This document shows positions 25,682 through 35,218 of a stretch of DNA of 64,000 bases, piece by piece. The position numbers were made by a program, and so were the translations under genes. Source of the DNA: Hydrogenophaga sp. (GTDB lineage Bacteria; Pseudomonadota; Gammaproteobacteria; Burkholderiales; Burkholderiaceae_C); assembly GCF_030651625.1 (NCBI RefSeq), contig NZ_JAUSCF010000031.1, positions 1-64,000 on the forward strand, written 5' to 3'. Each line of letters starts with the position of its first letter. Within the stretch, counting starts at the first letter, position 1. The notes under the pieces are model-generated. The model was not told where the DNA came from and searched no databases. It was given only the letters and a program-made list of their open reading frames with translations.

Positions 25682-27292
25682 TCATGAGATCGGGCGAATT
25701 CGTCGAGCCAAGCCGCCCGCCGTGAGAGTGGGCTGCCCGGCAGGCACCTCGTGCTGACGGCCGGTATTTCCCCAGCTGTCCGCCAGATTCCCGTGCTGAA
25801 ACACGGCAGATGCCACACGCCGTCCTGAAGCTCCAATTTTGTTGTTCACGGGTGCTGCGAGCGCGGCACCGATCATGCCGGCCAACACATCGCCTGTGCC
25901 TGCGGTCGCAAGACGCCCATTGCCGGAGGCATTGATCCAGGGCGTTTCTTCTGCCTCTGCCACGATGGTGCCTGAGCCCTTCAGCACGCAAATGGCGCCG
26001 AACCGGGTGGCCAGGCGTTGTGCGGCAGTCAGTCGGTCGTGCATCACGGTTTCGGTGCTGGTTGCCAACAATCGTGCTGCTTCGAGAGGGTGAGGTGTCA
26101 AAACGGTTGTCCATGCGTGCTGTGATCGCTGTGTCAGCAACGCCTGCAAGACGGGATCTCTTGCAATCGCATTGAGTGCATCCGCATCGAGCACGAGACG
26201 AGGTGATCTGGTCAGTACGGCGGGCAGAATCCCCGCAACCGCTGCGCCACCGCCACAGCCGCAGACGACCGTGGCCCGTTCGGGCAAGTCTGACTCGAGT
26301 ATGCGCTGTGTTGTGCGAAACATCAGTTCCGGAGCAAGCGGCTCATAGCGGATTTCCGCAGCAGGGCGTTCACCCATCAGACTCACAAACACCCGGCCCG
26401 CTCCTGCGTGCAATGCGGCCGTTGCTGCAAGGATCGCAGCACCCGTCATGCCCTCGCCGTTGATTGCGATGTCCTGACCTCCCAACACCAGAACATCGCC
26501 GAAGCTTCCTTTGTGACTCGCATGGGGTCTTCCGGTTGGTGCAACGGTGCCCGGTGCCTCCGCATACAGCCGGGCCATTGGCGACGTATCTGGCTCGTGG
26601 ACTGCCATCAAGTCGTCGTACCAGACCTCTCCGGCGGCATCCCGCCCCTCATTGGTGAACAAGCCGGGTTTGAGTGTGAGCAGCGAGAGCGTGTATCTGG
26701 GCCCGGCCAGATGGCGTCCTTCGCCTGGCTGGTGGTCGGGCAAAGGCTGCAGGACGCCACTTTCCACGTCGAGGCCGCTGGGCAGATCCACACAAACTAC
26801 GGGAGACGATGTGCTGCGCAAGAGCGACAGCATCTGTGCCATGTCCTTCAAAATCGGACCACTTGCGCCAATGCCGAGCAGCGCGTCAATGGCGAGGTCG
26901 AATTGGGCAGGAGCCTCAAGTTGAATCGCCAAACCTGCTTCGCGCGCCGCGGACAACGCCTGCTGGGCATCGGGTGGGAGGGTCTTCGAGAAGGCTGGAT
27001 TTGCACTGTCGTGGGTGGCGATCACGCGAACGCCGGTTCCCGTTGACACTGTCAGCTGATGCAAGTGCGTCGCCGCAACCAGCCCGTCTCCACCGTTGTT
27101 GCCGGGACCACATGCCACCCAGATGCATCTGACATGGGGCTGCACGGCACGCGAAAGCTGAGCCACAGCGAGCCCCGCTCTTGCCATGAGCGTGTGTGGC
27201 GGAAGGGCGACTGCCGTCAGGCGCTCGATTTGCCGGGTGGAGTCACGGCCGTGTAGAGCCTCGCGCCGATCGTAGGCCACCCGGCGAATCAA
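25682..27292 (-). CDS. nnr: Bifunctional NAD(P)H-hydrate epimerase/dehydratase
   Basis: A 536-residue metabolite-repair enzyme that restores NAD(P)H from its hydrated form. The N-terminal epimerase (about 1-220) has CGPGNNGGDGLVAATHL (61-77) and the aspartate region FDLAIDALLGIGASG. The C-terminal ADP-dependent dehydratase (about 235-530) has SHKGSFGDVLVLGGQ, LVLDADALNAI, TPHPLEAARL and ASGNGRLATAGTGDVLAGMIG. The start is a TTG with an excellent GGGAGG site six bases upstream, and the conserved N-terminus supports it. It is divergent from the rpsB operon. Confidence 0.92.
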   Translation of the reverse strand: MIRRVAYDRREALHGRDSTRQIERLTAVALPPHTLMARAGLAVAQLSRAVQPHVRCIWVACGPGNNGGDGLVAATHLHQLTVSTGTGVRVIATHDSANPAFSKTLPPDAQQALSAAREAGLAIQLEAPAQFDLAIDALLGIGASGPILKDMAQMLSLLRSTSSPVVCVDLPSGLDVESGVLQPLPDHQPGEGRHLAGPRYTLSLLTLKPGLFTNEGRDAAGEVWYDDLMAVHEPDTSPMARLYAEAPGTVAPTGRPHASHKGSFGDVLVLGGQDIAINGEGMTGAAILAATAALHAGAGRVFVSLMGERPAAEIRYEPLAPELMFRTTQRILESDLPERATVVCGCGGGAAVAGILPAVLTRSPRLVLDADALNAIARDPVLQALLTQRSQHAWTTVLTPHPLEAARLLATSTETVMHDRLTAAQRLATRFGAICVLKGSGTIVAEAEETPWINASGNGRLATAGTGDVLAGMIGAALAAPVNNKIGASGRRVASAVFQHGNLADSWGNTGRQHEVPAGQPTLTAGGLARRIRPIS

Positions 27293-27653
27293 TCTGACCT
27301 CCCGTGACGTTGAAAAGGAAGGGTCGGAGTTGCGACCACTGGTTGGTGTTGCATGACATGACTTTCCGCAGTCGGCAAGGGGGCAGGGACCAGCGCGGCT
27401 TCGCTTCCACCAGGTTCAACGGCGACCTGTCCAATTGCAAGAGGCTTTCAGGCGAAGGGTGACGACCGATATGCCGGATGCTATACTCGATTGGCTTTGC
27501 CTGCGGCTGTTTGCGCATTTTTGCGCACCTCGAGGGCCAAGCAAATCGCAAACCGACCCAACCGGGTGTCACTTGGAGTGTTCGCGCCAAAAGGGTGTGT
27601 CTTCAAGCTGATCAGGGTCGGATTTAAGACTCAACCTCTGGAAAGTAAACCTT
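27293..27653. other. Intergenic region and rpsB leader
   Basis: No gene is supported in this 361-base gap between the divergent nnr and rpsB. It contains the rpsB promoter and an untranslated leader of about 160 bases. A leader of this length fits autogenous control by ribosomal protein S2, known for rpsB in other proteobacteria; the structure was not folded here. Confidence 0.5.
27459..27487 (+). promoter_or_regulatory. Probable sigma-70 promoter of the rpsB-tsf operon
   Basis: GTGACG (four of six -35 matches) and TATACT (five of six -10 matches) are spaced by 17 bases, and the -10 is preceded by TGC. It lies 166 bases upstream of the rpsB start, in the right direction. Confidence 0.6.
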
Positions 27654-28409
27654 ATGTCTATATCCATGCGCGAAATGCTGGAAGCTGGTGTGCATTTTGG
27701 CCACCAAACCCGCTTCTGGAATCCCAAGATGGCGCCGTACATTTTCGGCCATCGCAACAAGATCCACATCGTCAACCTCGAAAAGACGCTCCCTCTGTTT
27801 GAAGAGGCAGCCAAATTCGTGCGCCAGCTGTCCGCCAATCGCGGCACCATTCTGATGGTGGGTACGAAGCGCCAGTCCCGCGACATCGTGGCTCAGGAAG
27901 CGCGTCGCGCCGGTGTGCCCTTTGTTGACCAGCGCTGGCTGGGCGGCATGTTGACGAACTTCAAGACGGTGAAGACCTCGATCAAGCGCTTGAAAGACAT
28001 GCAGGCACAGAAAGAGGGCGGCCTGGACAGCATGACCAAGAAAGAGCAATTGATGTTTGCTCGCGAAATGGAGAAGCTGGAAAAAGACATCGGCGGCATT
28101 CAGGACATGCCCGCATTGCCCGATGCCATTTTCGTCATCGATGTGGGCTTCCACAAGATTGCCGTGCTGGAAGCTCAAAAACTGGGTATTCCTCTGGTGG
28201 GCGTGGTGGATACCAACCATTCCCCAGTTGGTATCGACTATGTCATTCCGGGCAACGACGACTCATCCCGTGCGGTGGCGCTGTATGCCCGCGGCATCGC
28301 CGATGCCATCCTTGAAGGTCGTGCCAACGCGGTCAACGACGTGGTCAAGGCCGTCTCGAAAGAGGGTGGCGATGAGTTCGTCGAAGTCAAGGAAGATGCG
28401 GCCGCTTAA
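27654..28409 (+). CDS. rpsB: 30S ribosomal protein S2
   Basis: A 251-residue S2 protein of the small ribosomal subunit. It begins [21 protein letters not shown], followed by [18 protein letters not shown] and NLEKTLPLF; later come [34 protein letters not shown] and [20 protein letters not shown]. It starts at ATG after GGAAAG. It is the first gene of a long same-direction run and is followed by an attenuator-like hairpin before tsf. Expression is likely feedback-controlled by S2 through the leader. Confidence 0.98.
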   Translation: MSISMREMLEAGVHFGHQTRFWNPKMAPYIFGHRNKIHIVNLEKTLPLFEEAAKFVRQLSANRGTILMVGTKRQSRDIVAQEARRAGVPFVDQRWLGGMLTNFKTVKTSIKRLKDMQAQKEGGLDSMTKKEQLMFAREMEKLEKDIGGIQDMPALPDAIFVIDVGFHKIAVLEAQKLGIPLVGVVDTNHSPVGIDYVIPGNDDSSRAVALYARGIADAILEGRANAVNDVVKAVSKEGGDEFVEVKEDAAA

Positions 28410-28429
28410 TTGCAGCCTGCGTGAGTCAG

Positions 28430-28452
28430 AGGGGCTCCTGTAGCCCCTTTTT
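28430..28452 (+). terminator. Attenuator-like terminator between rpsB and tsf
   Basis: AGGGGCT and AGCCCCT form a seven-pair stem around a four-base loop and run into five T residues. It would reduce read-through from rpsB into tsf, as described for other proteobacterial rpsB-tsf operons. Confidence 0.8.
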
Positions 28453-28526
28453 CACAAGTTTTTACCGATTCACATGACATGTCTGCCCGCGCTTCATGGC
28501 GCGAGGAAGATCAAGGAGAAAAGACA

Positions 28527-29444
28527 ATGGCGATTACTGCAAGCATGGTGGCAGAGCTGCGTGCCAAAACCGATGCGCCCATGATGGAGTGCAAAAAGGC
28601 TTTGACTGAAGCCGAAGGCGACATGGCCAAGGCGGAAGAGTTGCTGAGGGTGAAGCTGGGTACCAAGGCAGGCAAGGCTGCAAGCCGCGTGACTGCCGAG
28701 GGTGTAGTGGCCTGCCACATCGATGGCAACACCGGTGCCCTGATCGAAGTCAATTGCGAAACCGATTTCGTCACCAAGAACGACAGCTTTCTGAGTCTGG
28801 CCAATGCAGCAGCGCGTCTGGTGGCCGAGCACAATCCTGCCGATCTGGAGGCGCTTGCCGCCCTGCCGTATGCCCAGGAGTCCTTTGGTCCCACGCTGGA
28901 AGATGTTCGCAAGGGGCTGATCGGCAAAATCGGCGAGAACATGAGTTTCCGCCGTTTCAAGCGCTACAGCGGATCGGGCAAGCTGGCCAGCTACCTGCAT
29001 GGCACCCGTATCGGCGTCGTGGTGGAGTTTGACGGAGAAGAAGTTCCCGCCAAGGACACTGCCATGCACATTGCTGCCATGAAGCCAGTGGCGCTCACAA
29101 GCGCAGAAGTACCAGCCGATTTCATTGAGCGGGAACGGTCTGTGGCAAGCGCCAAGGCCGAAGAGGCCAACAAGGAGCTGGTGGCCGCCGGCAAGCCGGA
29201 GCAAAGTGCCGAAATCACCTCCAAGCGCATCGACGGTGCTGTTCAAAAGTACCTGAAAGAGGTTTCTTTGTTCAACCAGCCGTTCGTGAAGAACGACAAG
29301 CAGACCGTGGAGCAGATGCTCAAGGCCGCTGGCACGACGGTCAAGGGCTTTACCCTTTATGTTGTGGGTGAGGGCATTGAGAAGAAAGTAGACGATTTTG
29401 CAGCCGAAGTGGCCGCACAGGTGGCAGCAGCCAAGGGCGCCTGA
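28527..29444 (+). CDS. tsf: Translation elongation factor Ts
   Basis: A 305-residue nucleotide exchange factor that recycles EF-Tu-GDP. The UBA-like N-terminus reads [20 protein letters not shown] then [20 protein letters not shown], followed by the TDFV-containing core ([15 protein letters not shown]) and the coiled-coil and C-terminal module ([20 protein letters not shown]). The ATG follows a strong AAGGAG site. An upstream in-frame start would add residues unlike the family. It is paired with rpsB, as in nearly all bacteria. Confidence 0.98.
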   Translation: MAITASMVAELRAKTDAPMMECKKALTEAEGDMAKAEELLRVKLGTKAGKAASRVTAEGVVACHIDGNTGALIEVNCETDFVTKNDSFLSLANAAARLVAEHNPADLEALAALPYAQESFGPTLEDVRKGLIGKIGENMSFRRFKRYSGSGKLASYLHGTRIGVVVEFDGEEVPAKDTAMHIAAMKPVALTSAEVPADFIERERSVASAKAEEANKELVAAGKPEQSAEITSKRIDGAVQKYLKEVSLFNQPFVKNDKQTVEQMLKAAGTTVKGFTLYVVGEGIEKKVDDFAAEVAAQVAAAKGA

Positions 29445-29477
29445 GTCTGATTGATGGTCCGAACCTGCGCAAAATGA

Positions 29478-29503
29478 GACAACGGGCCGGAAGGCCCGTT
29501 GTC
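29478..29503 (+). terminator. Hairpin downstream of tsf
   Basis: GACAACGGGCC and GGCCCGTTGTC form a perfect 11-pair stem with a GGAA tetraloop 33 bases after the tsf stop. There is no T-run, so it may act in mRNA stability or Rho-assisted ending rather than as an intrinsic terminator. Confidence 0.6.
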
Positions 29504-29648
29504 ACGTGGGACCAGGGACCAAGGACCAGGGAGCGTTCATCGAGCGGACAGCGGTCGTGCAGACCCGTCGTCTGTGGCCCGTGCCGGAGCCGGCACCGCT
29601 ACACTCGTTGAATAAAAAAACCAGAACACCGTATTGAAGAAAGTCACC

Positions 29649-30359
29649 ATGCCAGCGTACAAACGAATTTTGCTGAAGCTTTCGGGCGAAGCCCTCATGG
29701 GGGACGACGCCTTCGGTATCAATCGGGCCACCATCGTTCGCATGGTGGAGGAAATTGCCGAGGTGACGCGCCTGGGCGTCGAAGTGGCCATCGTCATCGG
29801 CGGTGGCAACATCTTCCGAGGTGTGGCCGGAGGATCGGTGGGAATGGATAGGGCCACGGCTGACTACATGGGCATGTTGGCCACCGTGATGAACTCGCTG
29901 GCGCTGGCCGATGCGCTCGACAAGGCAGGTGTCGTGGCCCGAGTCATGTCGGCGATTGCCATTGAGCAGGTTGTGGAGCCTTACGTGCGCCCCAAGGCGC
30001 TTCAGTACCTGGAAGAAGGCAAGGTTGTGGTGTTTGCCGCTGGAACCGGCAACCCCTTCTTCACCACGGACACGGCCGCTGCGCTTCGAGGTGCAGAGAT
30101 TGGCGCAGAAATTGTCCTCAAGGCCACGAAGGTGGACGGGGTGTATTCGGCCGATCCCAACAAGGACCCGAACGCCACGCGCTACGCGTCGATTTCATTC
30201 GATGAGGCCATGGCCCGCAACCTTCAGGTGATGGATGCGACCGCATTTGCCCTCTGCAGGGATCAGAAGCTGCCCGTCAAGGTGTTTTCCATCTTCAAAC
30301 CAGGAGCCTTGCGCAAAGTGGTTCTGGGCGGCGATGAGGGTACCCTGGTTCACGTTTGA
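29649..30359 (+). CDS. pyrH: UMP kinase
   Basis: A 236-residue amino-acid-kinase-fold enzyme that phosphorylates UMP to UDP. Landmarks are [16 protein letters not shown], the nucleotide loop [47 protein letters not shown] and [19 protein letters not shown]. Bacterial PyrH is hexameric, activated by GTP and inhibited by UTP. The ATG (MPAYKRI) is preferred to a TTG five codons earlier because the family begins there. It sits between tsf and frr, the usual order. Confidence 0.97.
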   Translation: MPAYKRILLKLSGEALMGDDAFGINRATIVRMVEEIAEVTRLGVEVAIVIGGGNIFRGVAGGSVGMDRATADYMGMLATVMNSLALADALDKAGVVARVMSAIAIEQVVEPYVRPKALQYLEEGKVVVFAAGTGNPFFTTDTAAALRGAEIGAEIVLKATKVDGVYSADPNKDPNATRYASISFDEAMARNLQVMDATAFALCRDQKLPVKVFSIFKPGALRKVVLGGDEGTLVHV

Positions 30360-30398
30360 TGCACACAACGGAAGCACAGAGAAGGATCGAGGAACAAT

Positions 30399-30959
30399 AT
30401 GAGTACAGCTGAAATTCGCCAGACCGCCGAGCACAAGATGCAGCAGTCCATCGAATCCTTCAAGAGTGGCTTGACGAAGATCCGCACGGGTCGAGCCAAT
30501 CCGCTTTTGCTCGACACGGTTCATGTCGACTACTACGGTTCCATGCTCCCTCTTTCGCAGGTGGCCAATCTATCCCTCCTGGACGCACGCACCATCGGCG
30601 TGGCGCCGTGGGAAAAAGGCATGGGCGCAAAGATTGAAAAGGCCATTCGGGAGTCCGACCTGGGGCTGAACCCGTCCAGCCAGGGTGATCTGATTCGTGT
30701 GCCGATGCCACCCATGACTGAAGAGCGCCGCAAGGAGTTGACCAAGGTGGTGCGCGGCGATGGCGAAGCGGCCAAAATCGCCATTCGCAACCTGCGCAGG
30801 GATGCCAACGAAGCCGTGAAAAAGCTGGTGAAGGATAAGCTCGCATCAGAGGACGACGATCGTCGTTCACAAGATGAGATCCAGAAGCTCACCGACCGAA
30901 TGATCTCGGAGGTCGACAGGCTGGTGGCATCCAAAGAGCAGGACATCCTCGCGGTTTGA
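30399..30959 (+). CDS. frr: Ribosome recycling factor
   Basis: A 186-residue factor that splits the post-termination ribosome together with EF-G. It shows the standard sequence: [20 protein letters not shown] near the start, then [40 protein letters not shown] and [13 protein letters not shown], with an extended helical C-terminus. Its length is normal. An AGGA-type site precedes the ATG. It lies 39 bases after pyrH and 31 bases before uppS. Confidence 0.98.
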   Translation: MSTAEIRQTAEHKMQQSIESFKSGLTKIRTGRANPLLLDTVHVDYYGSMLPLSQVANLSLLDARTIGVAPWEKGMGAKIEKAIRESDLGLNPSSQGDLIRVPMPPMTEERRKELTKVVRGDGEAAKIAIRNLRRDANEAVKKLVKDKLASEDDDRRSQDEIQKLTDRMISEVDRLVASKEQDILAV

Positions 30960-30990
30960 CTTCAGTACGTCCAATGCGGCTTGATTTCAG

Positions 30991-31761
30991 ATGACAGTCC
31001 CTGTTTCATCCCACCAGGTACCCTCGCTGCAGGCTCCGAAGCATGTGGCGATTGTCATGGACGGCAACGGCCGATGGGCCCAGAAGCGCTGGCTTCCCAG
31101 GGTGGCTGGGCACAAGCAGGGTGTTGATGCTCTGAGAAAGGCGGTGGCTGCCTGTCTGGAACGCAAGGTACGCATACTCACTGTCTTTGCCTTTTCGTCT
31201 GAGAACTGGAGTCGTCCCCCCGATGAAGTTTCAGGTCTCATGGAGTTGTTGGTGATGGCGCTTTCCCGCGAAGTGCCCAAACTGGAGGCCAACGGTGTGC
31301 AACTGCACTTTCCCGGAGGCAGGCAAGGGCTTTCCGAAAAGGTGCTGCAGGGGCTGGAGCTCGCAGAGCGAGCGACGCAGCACAACAGCCAGCTGGTCCT
31401 CAACGTGTGTTTCAACTACGGCGGGCGGTGGGATGTGGTGCAAGCAGCCCAGAAACTGGCATCCCAGGGTGTCGAGATCACTGAGGCCAGCCTGTCCCAA
31501 GCCATGTCCATGGCACATGTGAGCGACCCGGATCTGATGATTCGCACGGGTGGGGAGCAACGCATCAGCAATTTCCTGCTCTGGCAGGCGGCCTACACCG
31601 AACTCTATTTCACCGAGTGTCTTTGGCCGGATTTTGATGCAGCCGAACTGGATCGGGCTTTGGCTGACTACGCCGGTCGACAGAGGCGTTTCGGGCAGAC
31701 GGCGGAGCAATGCGCCCCGGTGGAGGCAGCGCCTGTCCTGGCAGGCAGTTGCCATGCTTAG
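30991..31761 (+). CDS. uppS: Undecaprenyl diphosphate synthase
   Basis: A 256-residue cis-prenyltransferase that makes the C55 lipid carrier for peptidoglycan and O-antigen. The substrate-binding motif is HVAIVMDGNGRWAQKRWLPR with the catalytic Asp in MDGNGRWA, then VAGHKQGVDALRKAV, FAFSSENWSRP and VSDPDLMIRTGGEQRISNFL before LWQAAYTELYFT. It uses farnesyl and isopentenyl diphosphate supplied by the MEP pathway (ispD, ispF and dxr are in this window). Its end overlaps cdsA by eight bases. Confidence 0.97.
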   Translation: MTVPVSSHQVPSLQAPKHVAIVMDGNGRWAQKRWLPRVAGHKQGVDALRKAVAACLERKVRILTVFAFSSENWSRPPDEVSGLMELLVMALSREVPKLEANGVQLHFPGGRQGLSEKVLQGLELAERATQHNSQLVLNVCFNYGGRWDVVQAAQKLASQGVEITEASLSQAMSMAHVSDPDLMIRTGGEQRISNFLLWQAAYTELYFTECLWPDFDAAELDRALADYAGRQRRFGQTAEQCAPVEAAPVLAGSCHA

Positions 31762-32587
31762 ACAGCGCATCATCACAGCACTCCTTTTGCTGGCCGTTTT
31801 GCTGCCAGCATTGTTTTATTCCGATACCCGCCCATTCACGGCACTGAGCCTGCTTCTCGTCATGACCGGCGGGTGGGAGTGGGCGCGTCTCAATGGATGC
31901 CGGGCTGGTTTGTCCTTGTTTCTGGGCTTCTTCCTTGGATTGGCAATGGCGCTTTTCTGGTTTTGGGGTGGACTGGATCGTTCCTGGCGATCGGGCTGGA
32001 TTGTGGTCGGGCTGATTTGGGTGGTGCTTGCAATCGGTATGCTTTCCCGTGGCGTGGCAGGGTGGGCGGTCTGGCCGTCTCCCCTGCGGTTGTGGATCGG
32101 GTTGTTCTTGATCTGCTGTGCGTGGCTGGCACTGGTACAGGCGAGGCAAATGGGGCTTGCATTCTTGCTGTCGGTGCTTCTGCTGGTGTGGATGGCCGAT
32201 ATCGCCGCGTATTTCGGGGGCAAGGCATTTGGGCGTCGGAAACTGGCGCCCAAGATCAGTCCTGCAAAGAGCTGGGAGGGGGCTATCAGCGGCTTGTTTG
32301 GCGTGTGTCTGCTTGCTGCCTGCTGGCTCTGGGCAGATGCCAGTGGCCTTGGCAATCAGGGGAGCCTTTATGCGCGACTCTGGCAATTGGGCCCGCTATT
32401 GGGCGTTGCATCGCTCTTCTTCCTTGTGGCCATGAGCGTGGTCGGCGATTTGCTGGAGTCCTTGGTCAAACGCAGCGCTGGGGTGAAAGACTCAAGTCAA
32501 ATGCTTCCGGGTCATGGGGGTGTTCTGGATCGGGTCGATGCGTTGCTTCCGGTGTTGCCCTTGTCCATGATGCTGGTCCTGCTGTGA
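31754..32587 (+). CDS. cdsA: Phosphatidate cytidylyltransferase
   Basis: A 277-residue integral membrane enzyme that makes CDP-diacylglycerol from phosphatidate and CTP. It has about seven or eight hydrophobic segments and the CDS signature near the C-terminus: SVVGDLLESLVKRSAGVKDS followed by SQMLPGHGGVLDRVDAL. MADIAAYFGGKAFGRRKLAPKISPAKSWEG is the conserved preceding loop. The ATG (MLRQRIITALLLL) lies inside the uppS 3' end, indicating coupled translation; longer upstream extension would run within uppS. Confidence 0.95.
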   Translation: MLRQRIITALLLLAVLLPALFYSDTRPFTALSLLLVMTGGWEWARLNGCRAGLSLFLGFFLGLAMALFWFWGGLDRSWRSGWIVVGLIWVVLAIGMLSRGVAGWAVWPSPLRLWIGLFLICCAWLALVQARQMGLAFLLSVLLLVWMADIAAYFGGKAFGRRKLAPKISPAKSWEGAISGLFGVCLLAACWLWADASGLGNQGSLYARLWQLGPLLGVASLFFLVAMSVVGDLLESLVKRSAGVKDSSQMLPGHGGVLDRVDALLPVLPLSMMLVLL

Positions 32588-32594
32588 AATTTGC

Positions 32595-33779
32595 ATGAAC
32601 ACGCACCAAACTGTCACGATACTGGGTTCGACTGGGTCCATTGGCGTCAATACGCTGGATGTCATTGCCCGCCATCCCGAACGCTTCATCATTCATGCGC
32701 TGACCGCATCGACTCAGGTCGACCTGCTGCTCAAGCAATGCAAACAGTTTCGGCCACGCTATGCGGTCATGGTCAGCGATGAGCATGCTGTGGCGTTGAG
32801 GAACAAGGTGCGGCTGTTGGGGCTGGACGTCGAAGTGCTGTCCGGGGAACGCGCGCTGTGCGAAGTCAGTGAAGATCCTGACGTCGATATCGTGATGGCA
32901 TCCATCGTTGGAGCTGCGGGCCTGGCGCCCAGTCTGGCCGCGGCCGCTGCGGGAAAGAAACTCCTTCTGGCCAACAAGGAAGCGTTGGTCGTCGGTGGTG
33001 GGCTTTTCATGGAAACAGTCAGGCTGGGCGGCGCCACATTGCTGCCCATCGACAGCGAGCATTCGGCCATCTTCCAATGCCTGCCTGAACATCCCTCCCA
33101 CTGGCCAAAGCGGATTGACCACATTTTGCTGACGTCTTCAGGTGGGCCGTTCAGACAGACGCCTCTGGAGACACTGGCGGCCATGACGCCCGAGCAGGCA
33201 TGTGCGCATCCGAACTTCGTCATGGGTCGCAAGATATCGGTGGATTCAGCGACCATGATGAACAAGGCGCTGGAAGTGATCGAGGCCCGATGGCTTTTTG
33301 ATCTGGCGCCAGAGAAAATCAAGGTCTTGATTCATCCTCAGCAGATCATCCATTCGATGGTGCAGTTCAAGGACACTTCCGTGCTGGCGCAATTGGGTAC
33401 GCCAGACATGCGTGTGCCCATTGCCTACGGTCTTTCATGGCCGGAGCGAATGGACAGCGGTGCACAGCCGCTGGACTTTTCGACGCTGGCGTCGCTCACT
33501 TTTGTCGAGCCTGACCAGGTACGCTACCCAGGGTTGTTCCTCGCCTGGGAAGCACTTCGGTCCCCAGAAGGGACAACGGCTGTCCTGAATGCTGCGAACG
33601 AAGTCGCCGTGGCCGCTTTTCTGGATGGTCGCCTGCGATTCGATCAGATTCATGCGGTCAACCATGCAACTTTGTCTGGGTTGCTGCCCTCCAAACCAGC
33701 AAATCTCGCTGGCTTGATGGCGATAGACTCTGAAGCCCGTGCGATGGCCGAGGCGCAAATCTTGCGTTTGCAGAAGTGA
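32595..33779 (+). CDS. dxr: 1-deoxy-D-xylulose 5-phosphate reductoisomerase
   Basis: A 394-residue NADPH-dependent enzyme for the first committed MEP-pathway step. The cofactor loop is ILGSTGSIGVNTLDVI (near residues 10-25). The metal-binding and substrate region reads LLANKEALVVGGGL, LPIDSEHSAIFQCL and LTSSGGPFR, and GRKISVDSATMMNKALEVIEA follows. Length is normal. It begins seven bases after cdsA and ends 61 bases before rseP. With uppS just upstream this groups isoprenoid supply and use. Confidence 0.97.
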   Translation: MNTHQTVTILGSTGSIGVNTLDVIARHPERFIIHALTASTQVDLLLKQCKQFRPRYAVMVSDEHAVALRNKVRLLGLDVEVLSGERALCEVSEDPDVDIVMASIVGAAGLAPSLAAAAAGKKLLLANKEALVVGGGLFMETVRLGGATLLPIDSEHSAIFQCLPEHPSHWPKRIDHILLTSSGGPFRQTPLETLAAMTPEQACAHPNFVMGRKISVDSATMMNKALEVIEARWLFDLAPEKIKVLIHPQQIIHSMVQFKDTSVLAQLGTPDMRVPIAYGLSWPERMDSGAQPLDFSTLASLTFVEPDQVRYPGLFLAWEALRSPEGTTAVLNAANEVAVAAFLDGRLRFDQIHAVNHATLSGLLPSKPANLAGLMAIDSEARAMAEAQILRLQK

Positions 33780-33840
33780 GCGGCGCAGAATTCAATCAAG
33801 CGCACTCGCTCACGCTTTTCCGCATTTAGGAATCCCTGCC

Positions 33841-35205
33841 ATGCTTACCCTGATTGCGTTTGTCGTTGCACTCGGCGTCCTGATCGCCATCCATGAGTAC
33901 GGTCATTACCGAGTGGCTGTGGCTTGTGGTGTGAAGGTACTGCGTTTTTCCGTGGGTTTCGGCAAGCCCCTGCTGCGCTGGCAACGCAAGGGAAGTCCCA
34001 CCGAGTTCGTTCTTTGTGCATTGCCTTTGGGTGGGTACGTTCGCATGCTCGATGAGCGGGAGGGCCCGGTCGATGCGGCAGAGAGACACCTGGCGTTCAA
34101 CACCCAGCCGTTGCGGTCTCGCGCTGCGATCGTCGCGGCAGGCCCCGCCGCGAACCTGCTCCTGGCAGCCGTGCTGTATGCGGTGGTGAACTGGAGTGGG
34201 GTAGAAGAACCCAAGCCCATTCTCGGGAGCCCTGTTGCTGGCTCGCTGGCGGAACAGGCAGGCATTGTCAGCGGTGACTGGGTGGCAAGCGCTTCCGTGG
34301 GCAACTCAGAGGCTGTGGATGTGGGCTCTTTCGGCGACTTGCGTTGGCGGTTGACCCAGGCGGCGCTGTCTGGCGACGACATGACACTGTGGGTCGGCAA
34401 GGGGGAGGGCGCCGCTACGCGTCCTGTTCTCTTGCCCCTGGGTCGGTTGGACGTGCGAGAGGTGGATGCAAAGTTGTTTGAGCGGATGGGGATTACCGCG
34501 CCCTGGAGTGCGCCGGTGGTTGGCGGCGTGATGGAAGGAGGTGCCGCAGCCGAGGCGGGACTTCTGCCTGGGGACAAGGTGAGGGCGGTGAATGGTGCTC
34601 CCGTCGCTGACGGTCAGCAATTGCGATCGTTGATCAGGACTGGCGTGAACCCGGACGGGCAGCCGGTGGTCCAGGCCTGGCAACTGGAACGGGCGGGACA
34701 GATATTCACGCTTCAGGTGTCACCCGCCGCTGAGATGGTGGATGGCATTCTTGTGGGACGCATTGGCGCCTACATCGGCGCAGCGCCAGAATTCATGATT
34801 GTGAAGTACGGACCTGTGGACGGTCTCGTGCAGGGTGTGGTGCGCACCTGGGAGGTGTCCTGGCTTACCCTCAAGATGATGGGGCGCATGCTCATCGGGG
34901 AAGCATCTGTCAAGAATCTGAGCGGGCCGCTCACCATCGCCGACTACGCAGGCAAGTCTGCGAGCCTGGGACTCACGTCCTATCTTCTGTTCCTGGCCCT
35001 GATCAGCGTGAGTCTGGGCGTGCTCAACTTGTTGCCTTTGCCTGTCTTGGACGGAGGGCACCTGATGTATTATCTTTGGGAGGGTGTGACTGGGCGTAGC
35101 GTATCCGACGCCTGGATGGAGCGCCTGCAGCGCGGTGGTGTTGTTGTGTTGATGGCACTCATGTCCGTAGCCTTGTTCAATGATGTGGTCCGCCTGGCGG
35201 GCTGA
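33841..35205 (+). CDS. rseP: Site-2 intramembrane metalloprotease RseP
   Basis: A 454-residue inner-membrane protease of the sigma-E stress pathway, which cleaves the anti-sigma factor RseA. The zinc motif is HEYGH (His18, Glu19, His22) in the first transmembrane segment. The third ligand is in LLPLPVLDGGHLMYY near the C-terminus. Two PDZ domains lie between (for example VMEGGAAAEAGLLPGDKVRAVNGAPV). The chosen ATG MLTLIAF starts directly at the first membrane helix; upstream codons in frame run through the dxr end. Placement just before bamA is the standard order. Confidence 0.96.
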   Translation: MLTLIAFVVALGVLIAIHEYGHYRVAVACGVKVLRFSVGFGKPLLRWQRKGSPTEFVLCALPLGGYVRMLDEREGPVDAAERHLAFNTQPLRSRAAIVAAGPAANLLLAAVLYAVVNWSGVEEPKPILGSPVAGSLAEQAGIVSGDWVASASVGNSEAVDVGSFGDLRWRLTQAALSGDDMTLWVGKGEGAATRPVLLPLGRLDVREVDAKLFERMGITAPWSAPVVGGVMEGGAAAEAGLLPGDKVRAVNGAPVADGQQLRSLIRTGVNPDGQPVVQAWQLERAGQIFTLQVSPAAEMVDGILVGRIGAYIGAAPEFMIVKYGPVDGLVQGVVRTWEVSWLTLKMMGRMLIGEASVKNLSGPLTIADYAGKSASLGLTSYLLFLALISVSLGVLNLLPLPVLDGGHLMYYLWEGVTGRSVSDAWMERLQRGGVVVLMALMSVALFNDVVRLAG

Positions 35206-35218
35206 ACATTTCCTTCCC

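Noticed and set aside
29505..29535. Imperfect GGACCAGGGA/GGACCAAGGACC direct repeats after tsf
   Set aside because: Short and irregular; probably slippage in a G/A/C-rich stretch with no clear function.
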